Positions 14,833-23,960 of a stretch of 64,000 nucleotides of DNA are shown piece after piece (positions within the stretch are counted from its first letter, which is position 1; each line of letters begins with the position of its first letter). A program made the position numbers and the translations under genes. The notes beneath the pieces are model-generated. The model searched no databases. It saw only the letters and a list, made by a program, of their open reading frames with translations, and was not told where the DNA came from. Source of the DNA: Marinobacter sediminicola (GTDB lineage Bacteria; Pseudomonadota; Gammaproteobacteria; Pseudomonadales; Oleiphilaceae); assembly GCF_031157525.1 (NCBI RefSeq), contig NZ_JAVIXR010000006.1:1-64000 (forward strand). Direction: 5' to 3'.

Positions 14833-17709
14833 ATGCGACGTTGGGGCATTCGCAAAAAGGTGCTGGTGGTTACTCTGGTTCCCACCCTTATCACCACCCT
14901 TATGCTTGGGATGTTTTTTACCTATAGCTGGGTTAACAATATTGAAAGCCTTCTGAGGGATCGTGGCGAGTCACTTTCACGCCAGCTCGCGGCCGGCTCG
15001 GAATACGGGCTGTTTACGGCTAACCGAAGCCTGTTAAGCAACCTTTCCAACGCCCTGCTGGAAGAGCAGGATGTTCGCTCAATCACCTTTTTCGACAGCA
15101 ACCGGCGTCGTTTGCTTCACTCCGGGCCCGGCAGTTCAGACAACCTCGACAGCAAAGAACTGGTCAGCGAAGAGGCAAGCCGGATTACCCGCAAGACCAG
15201 TACCCGTTTTGTAAACCCTGTTTTTCTCCAGGATCTGATCATTCAGTCCATCCACGATCAGGGCTCACAGCAACCCTCTTCCGAGCAAAGGCAACCTCTC
15301 GGCTGGGTGGCTGTGGAGATGTCTCATATCCGCACCGAAAAAGAGACCTACAAAGCCTTACTGATTTCCCTTCTGCTGGTTCTTGGCGGGGTTATTTTCA
15401 GTTTGCTGATCGCGCTGCGCCTGAGCCGCGCCTTCACCGGGCCAGTGTTCGAACTTAACGAGGCCGTAGCAAAGCTGAAGGAAGGCAAGCTGGACACCCG
15501 CATTCATACCAAAGCTGGCCCGGAATTTGAGCAACTGGAATCTGGCCTCAATGCCATGGCGGAGGAGCTGAGCAAAGCCCAGGCTGAAATGCAGCAAAAC
15601 ATTGATCAGGCCACCGAAGACCTGCGCGAGACTCTGGAAACCATTGAAATTCAAAATATTGAGCTGGATTTCGCGCGCAAAGAAGCCTTGGAGGCCAGCC
15701 GCATAAAATCTGAATTCCTGGCAAATATGTCCCACGAAATCCGCACGCCGCTCAACGGCATTATCGGCTTTACCGAGCTGCTGCTCAAAAGCCCTCTGCC
15801 CCGCCAGCAGAGGGATCATTTGAGCACTATTCGCAAATCATCCGAAATTCTGCTCACCATCATTAACGACATTCTGGATTTCTCCAAGATTGAAGCCGGC
15901 AAGCTGATCCTTGACCGCGTCCCCTTCCAGCTCAGGGATATTGTGGAAGAAGTGATGGTAATGCTGGCCCCCGCGGCCCATAACAAAAATCTCGATTTGG
16001 TCCCGTTGGTATACAACGATGTGCCCGATAACATCATGGGCGACCCTTTGCGGGTAAAACAGGTAATTACCAATCTGGTCAACAACGCCATCAAGTTCAC
16101 CCAGACCGGTGAAGTCGTCCTGCGGGCGAGCCTGGAAGACGAAGACAAAGAAGGTAACCGGGTCACCCTGCGCCTGAGCATTACCGATTCCGGAGTAGGC
16201 CTATCGCGGGCCCAGCAACAGTCGCTGTTCAATGCATTCAGCCAGGCCGATGCATCTACCGCAAGGCAATATGGCGGCACGGGCCTTGGGCTGGCTATTT
16301 CCAAGCGCCTGGTGGAAGAAATGGGCGGCCAGATTGGCTTGCAAAGTGAACTGGGCAAAGGCTCCACCTTCTGGTTTACCCTGACGCCTGAACTGTCCTC
16401 AAGCGGTGAGGCCGTCGCCCCCCGAGATGCACTGCGGGGAGAGAGGGCTATCTATCTGGAGCACCAGAAAACCTGCGGCCTTGCGGTTGAACATCTATTA
16501 CGTGAGTGGGGCATGACAGTTGATCGGGTTACCTGCCCAAGCGCCATGCAGGAGAAGATTGAAGAGGCCCAGAAGAGCCAGTCGGGGTATGCGGTGGCCA
16601 TCATCGGCATTACCCGGCACCTACTCAACTCCAGCCAGTACTGCGGGCTGGTGCGGACCGTGGAGATCGAGCGGGATTGCCGCACACTGCTCCTTACACC
16701 CACTCTGGACGTCCACGACACCCCGCTTGCAGGTCTGGCCAGCGGCCACCTGACAAAGCCCATCTGCAGAGACGCCCTGTACGATGAGTTATTGCTCCTG
16801 GTACACGGCATTAATACATCCGGGCAAGGCATTTCACGCCAGGACTACACCGCTCGACTGCCGGCTCCGGTGAACGTGCCGCGAGTGCTGGCAGTGGACG
16901 ACAACGATGCCAATCTGAAGCTTGTCATGACCCTGCTGCAGGACTATCAGATTGATGCGGAAGGCGCTTCAAGTGGCTTTGAGGCCTTAAGCAAAGCCCG
17001 ACAAAAGTCGTTTGACTTGGTATTCATGGATCTTCAGATGCCCGGCATGGACGGCGTAGAAACAACCGCCCGAATCCGTGATATGGACAACAGCAATCAC
17101 AGAACAGCCATTATTGCCCTCACCGCACACGCCTTGGCAGACGAGCAGGAACGCCTTACCCGGCAGGGGTTTGATGGCTATATGCCCAAGCCCATTAGCA
17201 GCGGACAGCTTGCAGATACCATCTTTGAGTGTACCGGTTACCGTTATCAAAGCCCCGGTGAAGCGGGCCGGATTCCTGTACCCGAAGTGCGAGACACCAG
17301 ACGCGCTCTGAGACCTTCTACGCGGAAAATGCAACGGGAGTGCGTAAGCGTGGATGAGGGGATCCAGCTGGCTGCCGGGAAAACAGATTTGGCGGAAGAG
17401 TTGTTCAGCATGTTGCTGGAACAGTTGCCAGCCGATTTCACGAACATCGACCAGCTCTGGAACACTGGCGACCTGGAAGGCCTTCTGGAGTGCGTGCACA
17501 AGTTGCACGGAGCCACACGATACTGCGGCGTTCCGGAGCTGCGCTCTGCCGCAAACCACTTTGAAACCGCTCTCAAATGCTCAGCACCCGACATGGAATT
17601 ACAGAAAAGCCAGCTTATGTCAGCAATTGAGCGCCTGCAGATCTGGAGCGAGCAAACAGACTGGCAGCAAATGTTCCGGGCACATCATCAGCAGGCCGAA
17701 ACCAACTGA
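14833..17709 (+). CDS. barA: Hybrid sensor histidine kinase BarA/GacS
   Basis: This kinase phosphorylates the regulator UvrY/GacA, which controls RsmA/CsrA through small RNAs. In order: TM1 (about 10-30), a periplasmic sensor, TM2 (about 172-195), HAMP, a short coiled coil, HisKA with FLANMSHEIRTPLNG (His301), HATPase with DSGVGL and GGTGLGLAIS, a degenerate receiver (about 530-650), a receiver with MDLQMPGMDG (Asp733), and an HPt domain with VHKLHGATRYCG (His889). All phosphorelay residues are present. It is 958 residues, slightly longer than E. coli BarA. The name gacS is equally valid in Pseudomonas usage. It is divergent from cysM. Confidence 0.96.
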   Translation: MRRWGIRKKVLVVTLVPTLITTLMLGMFFTYSWVNNIESLLRDRGESLSRQLAAGSEYGLFTANRSLLSNLSNALLEEQDVRSITFFDSNRRRLLHSGPGSSDNLDSKELVSEEASRITRKTSTRFVNPVFLQDLIIQSIHDQGSQQPSSEQRQPLGWVAVEMSHIRTEKETYKALLISLLLVLGGVIFSLLIALRLSRAFTGPVFELNEAVAKLKEGKLDTRIHTKAGPEFEQLESGLNAMAEELSKAQAEMQQNIDQATEDLRETLETIEIQNIELDFARKEALEASRIKSEFLANMSHEIRTPLNGIIGFTELLLKSPLPRQQRDHLSTIRKSSEILLTIINDILDFSKIEAGKLILDRVPFQLRDIVEEVMVMLAPAAHNKNLDLVPLVYNDVPDNIMGDPLRVKQVITNLVNNAIKFTQTGEVVLRASLEDEDKEGNRVTLRLSITDSGVGLSRAQQQSLFNAFSQADASTARQYGGTGLGLAISKRLVEEMGGQIGLQSELGKGSTFWFTLTPELSSSGEAVAPRDALRGERAIYLEHQKTCGLAVEHLLREWGMTVDRVTCPSAMQEKIEEAQKSQSGYAVAIIGITRHLLNSSQYCGLVRTVEIERDCRTLLLTPTLDVHDTPLAGLASGHLTKPICRDALYDELLLLVHGINTSGQGISRQDYTARLPAPVNVPRVLAVDDNDANLKLVMTLLQDYQIDAEGASSGFEALSKARQKSFDLVFMDLQMPGMDGVETTARIRDMDNSNHRTAIIALTAHALADEQERLTRQGFDGYMPKPISSGQLADTIFECTGYRYQSPGEAGRIPVPEVRDTRRALRPSTRKMQRECVSVDEGIQLAAGKTDLAEELFSMLLEQLPADFTNIDQLWNTGDLEGLLECVHKLHGATRYCGVPELRSAANHFETALKCSAPDMELQKSQLMSAIERLQIWSEQTDWQQMFRAHHQQAETN

Positions 17710-17738
17710 TGATGTGTCAGCACACCAGTAAGAACGGC

Positions 17739-18479
17739 TCAGGCTTGCCTGCTCACCCGATCAAGAATGGCTTTCATATCCTTAACAGCCTCTTTGAGGC
17801 CAGTGAATAAGGCTCTGGCTATAATCGCGTGGCCAATGTTCAGCTCATTGATACCGGGGATAGCCGCAATCCGTTCAGTGTTATGATAATGCAAGCCATG
17901 CCCCGCATTCACAATCAGCCCTTTTTTGCGGGCGTAACTGACGGCGTCTGACAACGCTCTGAACGTCGCATCTTGAGCTTCAGCACCAACCGCTTCCGCA
18001 TACTCCCCGGTGTGCAACTCAATAACCGGTGCACCGCAACGCACCGCTGCATCAATCTGTGCAGGGTCTGGATCAATAAAGAGCGAGACTTCCGCACCGA
18101 GCCTGGCAAGGCGCGCACAAGCATTCGCCACGCGCTTCTCCTGGCCAACCACATCCAGCCCACCCTCGGTTGTCAGCTCCTCCCGCTTCTCGGGAACCAG
18201 GCAAACACACTCAGGGCGGACTTTCTCGGCGAATTCCAGCATGGCATCGGTCACCGCCATCTCGAGGTTCATTTTGGTTTGCAGCACTTCTTTAAGCAGC
18301 AACACATCGCGATCCTGAATGTGACGCCGATCTTCTCTGGGGTGGATGGTAATGCCATCTGCACCGGCTTCTTCTGCTATCAGTGCCGCTTGGACAGGAT
18401 CGGGATAACGTGTTCCCCGGGCCTCACGCAAGGTGGCAATGTGATCGATATTCACACCAAGCAATACTCTAGGATTCAT
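17739..18479 (-). CDS. pdxJ: Pyridoxine 5'-phosphate synthase
   Basis: PdxJ condenses 1-deoxyxylulose 5-phosphate with 3-amino-2-oxopropyl phosphate to give pyridoxine 5'-phosphate, the last ring-forming step of vitamin B6 synthesis. The 246-residue TIM barrel starts [20 protein letters not shown] and has [30 protein letters not shown] (catalytic Glu and Lys region) and [10 protein letters not shown] at the phosphate site. It is the last gene of the lepA-lepB-rnc-era-recO-pdxJ set and is 11 nt from recO. It converges on barA. Confidence 0.98.
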   Translation of the reverse strand: MNPRVLLGVNIDHIATLREARGTRYPDPVQAALIAEEAGADGITIHPREDRRHIQDRDVLLLKEVLQTKMNLEMAVTDAMLEFAEKVRPECVCLVPEKREELTTEGGLDVVGQEKRVANACARLARLGAEVSLFIDPDPAQIDAAVRCGAPVIELHTGEYAEAVGAEAQDATFRALSDAVSYARKKGLIVNAGHGLHYHNTERIAAIPGINELNIGHAIIARALFTGLKEAVKDMKAILDRVSRQA

Positions 18480-18490
18480 GTCGTTCTCCC

Positions 18491-19216
18491 TTATGATGAG
18501 CGAATAGAAAGGTGGTTAAAAAGACTGCGGCTGTTCAGCGGGCGACCCTGAAGCAGATAATCCGTCAAAACGCGCATAACCCGCTTTGACACTCGGCGGC
18601 TCGCGGTAGATTCATAATCTCCACTGGCAAGCGCCAACAGCGTTTCCCCGGGCAGATTTTGCAAACGCACACCTGCAGACACTGCAGCAACAATACCCTG
18701 TTCCGGATCGTAGCAATAAACCTGTGCGGTATGGACAGGCTGGCCCGTGTCCATCACCTCATCCCAGCGAAAATCGTACCCCAGGGCAGCGGCAAACGCC
18801 TGCTCAAACTTTCGCAATACCGGCTCTACATCCGATGTCTGTGCAAGCTGATCCAACGCTTCAATGTAAGCCGCAAAGAGTGTGGGGTGAGGATCGGCCT
18901 CGGGCAGTACCCGTTGTATCAGCTCGTTCAGATACAGACCACTATAGAGGGAAACTGTGCGGTGCAAGGCTTGGCCATCACGTACATCCACATCAGTCAG
19001 GGTTTTCAGGTCGCCGCGCCCTACCCAGCTCAACATCAGTGGCTGAAAAGGCTGAAGCTGAGCTTTCAGTGGGCTTTTATTACCGCTAGCACCCCGAGCG
19101 ACCACACTCAAACGGCCGTGATTCAGAGTGAAAAGGTCAACCATGAGGCTGGTTTCCCGCCAGGGCCGCCTATGGATTACATAAGCGGGCTCCTGTTGTT
19201 GCGCGTCTTTTCTCAT
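18491..19216 (-). CDS. recO: DNA repair protein RecO
   Basis: RecO helps load RecA onto SSB-coated single-stranded DNA in the RecFOR pathway. The 241-residue protein starts with an OB-fold ([20 protein letters not shown], then [20 protein letters not shown]) and continues with the helical domain ([20 protein letters not shown]). The four-cysteine zinc motif seen in some bacterial RecO proteins is absent, as in E. coli. It lies between era and pdxJ with short gaps on both sides. Confidence 0.95.
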   Translation of the reverse strand: MRKDAQQQEPAYVIHRRPWRETSLMVDLFTLNHGRLSVVARGASGNKSPLKAQLQPFQPLMLSWVGRGDLKTLTDVDVRDGQALHRTVSLYSGLYLNELIQRVLPEADPHPTLFAAYIEALDQLAQTSDVEPVLRKFEQAFAAALGYDFRWDEVMDTGQPVHTAQVYCYDPEQGIVAAVSAGVRLQNLPGETLLALASGDYESTASRRVSKRVMRVLTDYLLQGRPLNSRSLFNHLSIRSS

Positions 19217-19241
19217 AGTGCCTCAGGGGGGCGTGACAGCC

Positions 19242-20159
19242 TCAGAGGTCGTTCATGCCCAGGCTTTTTAGCGCACGGTCACTGTCGGCCCAGCCGCGCT
19301 TTACCTTAACCCACAACTTGAGCATAACCTTGCAGTCGAACATGCGTTCCATATCCGCTCGGGCATCCTGACCAATGCTACGCAGCCGGTCGCCTTTATC
19401 ACCAATCATGATTTTTTTCTGACCTTCGCGCTCCACAAGGATCAACGCGGATATATGGAGGGTCTTGCCATCATGCTTGAACTCTTCAATTTCCACGGCA
19501 ACGGAGTACGGCAGTTCGGCGCCCAGTTGGCGAGTGATTTTCTCGCGCACCATTTCCGACGCCATAAAACGTTCGCTGCGATCGGTAATCTGATCATCGG
19601 GATAGAAGTGGACGCTCTCAGGCAGGAAGCGGCTCACCGCTTCTTCCAATGGTGCCAGGTTGGTTTCCTTCAATGCCGACATGGGAATAATCTCGGCAAA
19701 GTCCCGCTTTCTGGAAAGCATATCCAGATGCGGCAACAGGCTTTCCCGCTTTTCTATCCGGTCAACCTTATTTACCGCCAGAATAACCGGGCAATCGAGC
19801 TTACTCAGTTTTTCGAGCACCATTTCATCCGCAGTGGTCCAGGCGAGTTGATCCACCACAAACACCACCACATCTACGCCTGAAAGTGCAGAGGTAGCGG
19901 CCTTGTTCATATAACGGTTGAGTGCACGGGGCTCTTCCACATGCATCCCGGGCGTATCCACATAAATCGCCTGCACCGGCCCCTCGGTTTTAATCCCCAG
20001 CACCTTATGGCGCGTGGTTTGCGGCTTACGGGAGGTAATGCTTAGTTTCTGCCCCAGAATATGGTTTAGCAGCGTTGATTTGCCCACGTTCGGGCGGCCG
20101 ACAATAGCAACAAAACCACAACGGCTGTCGGGGTTTTCAGGACGAGTAATATCATTCAT
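19242..20159 (-). CDS. era: GTPase Era
   Basis: Era is an essential GTPase that binds the 3' end of 16S rRNA and assists 30S maturation. The 305-residue protein has G1 GRPNVGKST (about 21-29), G3 DTPGMH, and G4 NKVD, followed by a KH domain with the GDKG loop in [16 protein letters not shown] (about 235-290). Its ATG overlaps the rnc stop codon (TGATG), so rnc and era are translationally coupled, as in E. coli. Confidence 0.98.
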   Translation of the reverse strand: MNDITRPENPDSRCGFVAIVGRPNVGKSTLLNHILGQKLSITSRKPQTTRHKVLGIKTEGPVQAIYVDTPGMHVEEPRALNRYMNKAATSALSGVDVVVFVVDQLAWTTADEMVLEKLSKLDCPVILAVNKVDRIEKRESLLPHLDMLSRKRDFAEIIPMSALKETNLAPLEEAVSRFLPESVHFYPDDQITDRSERFMASEMVREKITRQLGAELPYSVAVEIEEFKHDGKTLHISALILVEREGQKKIMIGDKGDRLRSIGQDARADMERMFDCKVMLKLWVKVKRGWADSDRALKSLGMNDL

Positions 20160-20848
20160 CAGGGTGTCTCCACGCCAAGTTGTTTCAGCGCGCTACGGGC
20201 CGCTTCCTGCTCCGCCACACGGCGACTACTGCCAACTCCACTGGTTTTTCGATCCAGCGATGGCAGCACACAGGACACATGAAATGTCTGGTTATGAGCT
20301 TCTCCATCAACCGAAATAACATCGTATCTCGGCAAGGGGAACTGTCGGGACTGCAAATATTCCTGCAAACGGGTTTTCGGATCTTTCTGAGTGTCCTGAA
20401 GATCCAGCTTCTGCAGGCGTGCCTCAAACCAGCGCAGCACCTGTTCGCGACAGGTGTAAAAGTCGCTATCGAGGTAAATCGCGCCGATTACCGATTCCAC
20501 TGCATCTGCAAGAATGGATTCACGGCGGAAGCCGCCGCTTTTCAACTCACCGGAACCCAGTCGCATATAGCTTCCAAGATCAAACTCTCGCCCAATCTCC
20601 GCCAGGGTTACCCCTTTCACCATGCGAGCTCGTAACCGGCTCAAGTGGCCTTCCCGGGCTTTATCAAAACTCTGGAACAGGTACTCGGCAATCACCATAT
20701 TCACAATGGAGTCGCCAAGAAACTCAAGTCGCTCATTGTTCTGATTCCCGTAACTCCGGTGCGTAAGCGCCAGCATAAGACGCTCTGGCGACTTGAACTG
20801 GTAACCAATCCGTCGCTGTAGCTGATCGAGGTCTGGTTGCGAACTCAC
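20159..20848 (-). CDS. rnc: Ribonuclease III
   Basis: RNase III cleaves double-stranded RNA in rRNA precursors and many mRNAs. The signature [14 protein letters not shown] is at about residues 38-51 and the second acidic cluster ([14 protein letters not shown]) at about 114-127. A double-stranded RNA-binding domain follows ([11 protein letters not shown] to the end). The start is GTG at 20848, overlapping the stop of the DUF4845 gene by 4 nt with AAGGG just before it. At 229 residues it is a standard length. Confidence 0.98.
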   Translation of the reverse strand: MSSQPDLDQLQRRIGYQFKSPERLMLALTHRSYGNQNNERLEFLGDSIVNMVIAEYLFQSFDKAREGHLSRLRARMVKGVTLAEIGREFDLGSYMRLGSGELKSGGFRRESILADAVESVIGAIYLDSDFYTCREQVLRWFEARLQKLDLQDTQKDPKTRLQEYLQSRQFPLPRYDVISVDGEAHNQTFHVSCVLPSLDRKTSGVGSSRRVAEQEAARSALKQLGVETP

Positions 20849-21234
20849 TTACCCTTCATCTCGTAACTGTGCTGAAAGTGAACAACGGTATCGATGTTGC
20901 GGAAAATGTTATTACGGACTTCGTAATCCACAGCGATCACAACAAGCTCGCCGTCTTTCTCAACCGAAATATTTTTGGTATCAAAACCCCGGATACTATT
21001 CACGCTCAGGCGCTTATTGATCAGCGTAAGTATCTGAGCGGGCCCCATCTGCGACAACCCTTCTGTGCCATCCAGGCCTTGAAGCGCTTCCTGGATGGTG
21101 TAATCGTCCATGTATGCTGGCCCAACCTTGATCACCAACGTGAGCAAACTACCAAAAAACAGGACCATAATTAGAATGACAAGCGCTGACGCGCCGCCTT
21201 GGCGACCCATGGCGGACAGATTATTTTGTTTCAT
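20845..21234 (-). CDS. DUF4845 single-pass membrane protein
   Basis: A 129-residue protein with one N-terminal membrane helix (about 15-37, [20 protein letters not shown]) and a periplasmic domain ([20 protein letters not shown] to the end). It belongs to the DUF4845 family, often found between lepB and rnc in Pseudomonas-type genomes; its role is not known. It lies 28 nt after lepB and overlaps rnc by 4 nt, so it is co-expressed with both. Confidence 0.85.
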   Translation of the reverse strand: MKQNNLSAMGRQGGASALVILIMVLFFGSLLTLVIKVGPAYMDDYTIQEALQGLDGTEGLSQMGPAQILTLINKRLSVNSIRGFDTKNISVEKDGELVVIAVDYEVRNNIFRNIDTVVHFQHSYEMKGK

Positions 21235-21261
21235 TAAAACTGGACTCCAGAATAGTCAAAA

Positions 21262-22044
21262 TTACTCAATTCCACCCACACGCTTGAAGGATGGCAGACT
21301 GGTGAGGGATTTCCAGTGCATCCAGATCGCGAAAGCTTTGCCTACAATCAACTCATCGGGAACCGTGCCCCAGTATCGGCTATCGTTACTGTTGTCGCGA
21401 TTGTCACCCATCATGAAGTACTCACCCTCGGGGATTTTCCACTCACCCTCTCCGGCAGCACCCGTGCGCCCCATGGTCAAGAAAATGTCATGCTCTACAG
21501 TACCCAGGTCCTCACGGCGCACTTCTACCGGCGGTAGGCGCACAACAAACTCACTTTCTACTTTTTCGCCGTTGATAAACAACTGCTTGTTGCTATAACG
21601 CACCGTATCGCCAGGCAAGCCAATCACCCGCTTGATGTAGTTGGTTTTCCCGTCTTCCGGATAGCGGAACACCATTACATCGCCTCTTTCGGGCTCTCCT
21701 ATGCTCAGTATCTTGGTTCCGGCTACGGGCAAGCGCAGGCCATAGGCGTACTTGTTAACCAGAATAAAGTCGCCCACCTCCAGGGTTGGCAACATGGAAC
21801 CCGAGGGTATTTGAAAGGGCTCAACCAAAAATGACCTGAGGATGAGCACGACCGCCAGCACCGGGAAAAATGAGCGGCTGAGATCAACCAGGTATGGCTC
21901 CTTAGGAAGGTCTTCACCTTCACCATGGCCCACCGGGGATTCCGCAAGACGACGCTTACGCAAAAACAGTATGTCTGCCAGCCAGATCAACCCTGACACC
22001 AGGGTCAAAACAACCAGAACCAGAGGAAAATCAATATCCATCAA
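21262..22044 (-). CDS. lepB: Signal peptidase I
   Basis: LepB removes signal peptides from exported proteins at the periplasmic face of the inner membrane. The 260-residue protein has two N-terminal membrane segments (about 7-24 and 55-75). The catalytic serine is in IPSGSMLPTLEVGDFILVNK (about Ser90), the lysine in KTNYIKRVIGLPGD, and the C-terminal box GDNRDNSNDSRYWG is intact. It is 8 nt after lepA and co-transcribed with it. Confidence 0.98.
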   Translation of the reverse strand: MMDIDFPLVLVVLTLVSGLIWLADILFLRKRRLAESPVGHGEGEDLPKEPYLVDLSRSFFPVLAVVLILRSFLVEPFQIPSGSMLPTLEVGDFILVNKYAYGLRLPVAGTKILSIGEPERGDVMVFRYPEDGKTNYIKRVIGLPGDTVRYSNKQLFINGEKVESEFVVRLPPVEVRREDLGTVEHDIFLTMGRTGAAGEGEWKIPEGEYFMMGDNRDNSNDSRYWGTVPDELIVGKAFAIWMHWKSLTSLPSFKRVGGIE

Positions 22045-22052
22045 GATGCCTT

Positions 22053-23861
22053 CTAATTATCGACTTTCAACACGGCAAGAAACGCTTCTTGAGGCACTTC
22101 AACATTGCCTACCTGCTTCATGCGCTTCTTGCCTTCTTTCTGCTTCTGGAGCAGCTTTTTCTTTCGACTGACATCACCGCCGTAGCATTTTGCCGTTACG
22201 TTTTTGCGCAGTGCTTTCACGCTGACCCTGGACACCACCTGATTGCCGATGGCTGCCTGAATGGCTATATCGAACATCTGCCGGGGAATCAGCTCTTTCA
22301 TTTTTTCAATGAGTTGCCGCCCTTTATAATGTGACTGATCTTTATGGACGATCAACGCCAGAGCATCTACGCGCTCTCCGTTTATCAGCACATCAAGACG
22401 TACAAGGTTCGCCTGCTGGAAGCGAACAAAGTGATAATCCAGGGAGGCGAAGCCCCGGCTCGCAGATTTGATTCGATCAAAGAAATCGAGCACCACTTCT
22501 GCCATCGGCAGCTCATAGGTCAGCTGCACCTGATTGGTCGTAAAGTGCATATTCTTCTGAACGCCCCGCTTCTCTTCACACAGGGCAATAACGTTACCCA
22601 AATGCTCTTGCGGCACCAGAATGTTGGCTTCAACAATAGGCTCGCGCATTTCCTCGATCGAGCCTGTATCCGGCAACTTTGAAGGGCTATCCACAGTCAG
22701 GGTCTCACCCTGCTTGGTCAGCACTTCGTATATAACTGTCGGCGCGGTGGTGATCAGGTTAATGTCGTATTCACGTTCCAGCCGTTCCTGAATGATTTCC
22801 ATGTGCAGCATGCCAAGGAAACCACAGCGGAAGCCGAAGCCCAAAGCATCAGAGCTTTCAGGCTCATAGAATAGTGAAGCGTCATTCAGGGTGAGCTTTT
22901 CCAGGGCATCACGGAAATCGTTGTAGTCATCCGCACTCACCGGGAACAGGCCAGCATATACCTGAGGCTGAACCTTCTTGAACCCCGGCAGCATTGGCGT
23001 TTCTTCAGCGAATTTATGGTGCACGATGGTGTCGCCAACCGGCGCGCCGTGAATATCCTTGATACCGGCAACTACAAAGCCAACTTCACCTGCTTCCAGT
23101 ATGTTGGTGTCGTGGGGTTTGGGTTTGAAAATCCCTACTTTGTCGGCATTCCAGGCTTTGCCCGTCGACTTGAGAACAATCTTGTCGCCTTTTTTCAGCA
23201 CGCCCTGAGTAACCCGAACAAGAGAAACAACGCCCAGATAGTTATCGAACCAGGAATCAATAATCAGCGCCTGCAAGGGCGCGGAACGATCACCCTGGGG
23301 TGGTGGTATTTTCTTGATAAGGTCTTCAAGAACATCTTCTACGCCCATTCCACTCTTGGCTGAGCAGCGCACGGCATCGGTTGCATCAATACCGATAATG
23401 TCTTCTATTTCCGCCGCAACCCGCTCCGGCTCAGCCTGAGGCAAGTCCATCTTGTTCAGAACCGGGACGACTTCCAGGCCCTGCTCGATGGCCGTATAGC
23501 AGTTAGCGACCGACTGGGCTTCAACGCCCTGTCCCGCATCTACAACCAACAGCGCGCCTTCACAGGCATACAGTGAGCGCGACACTTCGTAGGAAAAATC
23601 CACGTGCCCCGGCGTGTCAATAAGGTTCAGCTTGTAGGTTTCGCCATCCCGGGCCGTGTAGTGCAGCGTAACGCTCTGGGCCTTGATGGTAATGCCCCGC
23701 TCCCGTTCCAGATCCATGGAGTCCAGTACTTGTTCGGCCATTTCCCTTTGGGTCAAACCGCCGCATATCTGGATAAAACGGTCAGCAAGGGTAGATTTGC
23801 CATGGTCAATGTGGGCAATAATGGAGAAGTTACGGATTCGGCTCAGTTCAGTCACAGACAA
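22053..23861 (-). CDS. lepA: Elongation factor 4 (LepA)
   Basis: LepA is a translational GTPase linked to ribosome back-translocation and 30S assembly. The 602-residue protein has G1 AHIDHGKST, the [10 protein letters not shown] switch I, DTPGHVDF, and NKMDLP, then EF-G-like domains and the LepA-specific C-terminal domain (about 485-602, with [20 protein letters not shown]). It begins the lepA-lepB-DUF4845-rnc-era-recO-pdxJ set. A gene for a GGDEF/EAL protein separates it from mucD. Confidence 0.99.
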   Translation of the reverse strand: MSVTELSRIRNFSIIAHIDHGKSTLADRFIQICGGLTQREMAEQVLDSMDLERERGITIKAQSVTLHYTARDGETYKLNLIDTPGHVDFSYEVSRSLYACEGALLVVDAGQGVEAQSVANCYTAIEQGLEVVPVLNKMDLPQAEPERVAAEIEDIIGIDATDAVRCSAKSGMGVEDVLEDLIKKIPPPQGDRSAPLQALIIDSWFDNYLGVVSLVRVTQGVLKKGDKIVLKSTGKAWNADKVGIFKPKPHDTNILEAGEVGFVVAGIKDIHGAPVGDTIVHHKFAEETPMLPGFKKVQPQVYAGLFPVSADDYNDFRDALEKLTLNDASLFYEPESSDALGFGFRCGFLGMLHMEIIQERLEREYDINLITTAPTVIYEVLTKQGETLTVDSPSKLPDTGSIEEMREPIVEANILVPQEHLGNVIALCEEKRGVQKNMHFTTNQVQLTYELPMAEVVLDFFDRIKSASRGFASLDYHFVRFQQANLVRLDVLINGERVDALALIVHKDQSHYKGRQLIEKMKELIPRQMFDIAIQAAIGNQVVSRVSVKALRKNVTAKCYGGDVSRKKKLLQKQKEGKKRMKQVGNVEVPQEAFLAVLKVDN

Positions 23862-23960
23862 TGAATACTCATAAAAAGACGAAGGATTGAGCCCGGAGAG
23901 GCCAGTAACAGGATCCGGGACCGGCGTGATTTTACCGGTAACCGGCCGGCATTGCCATGA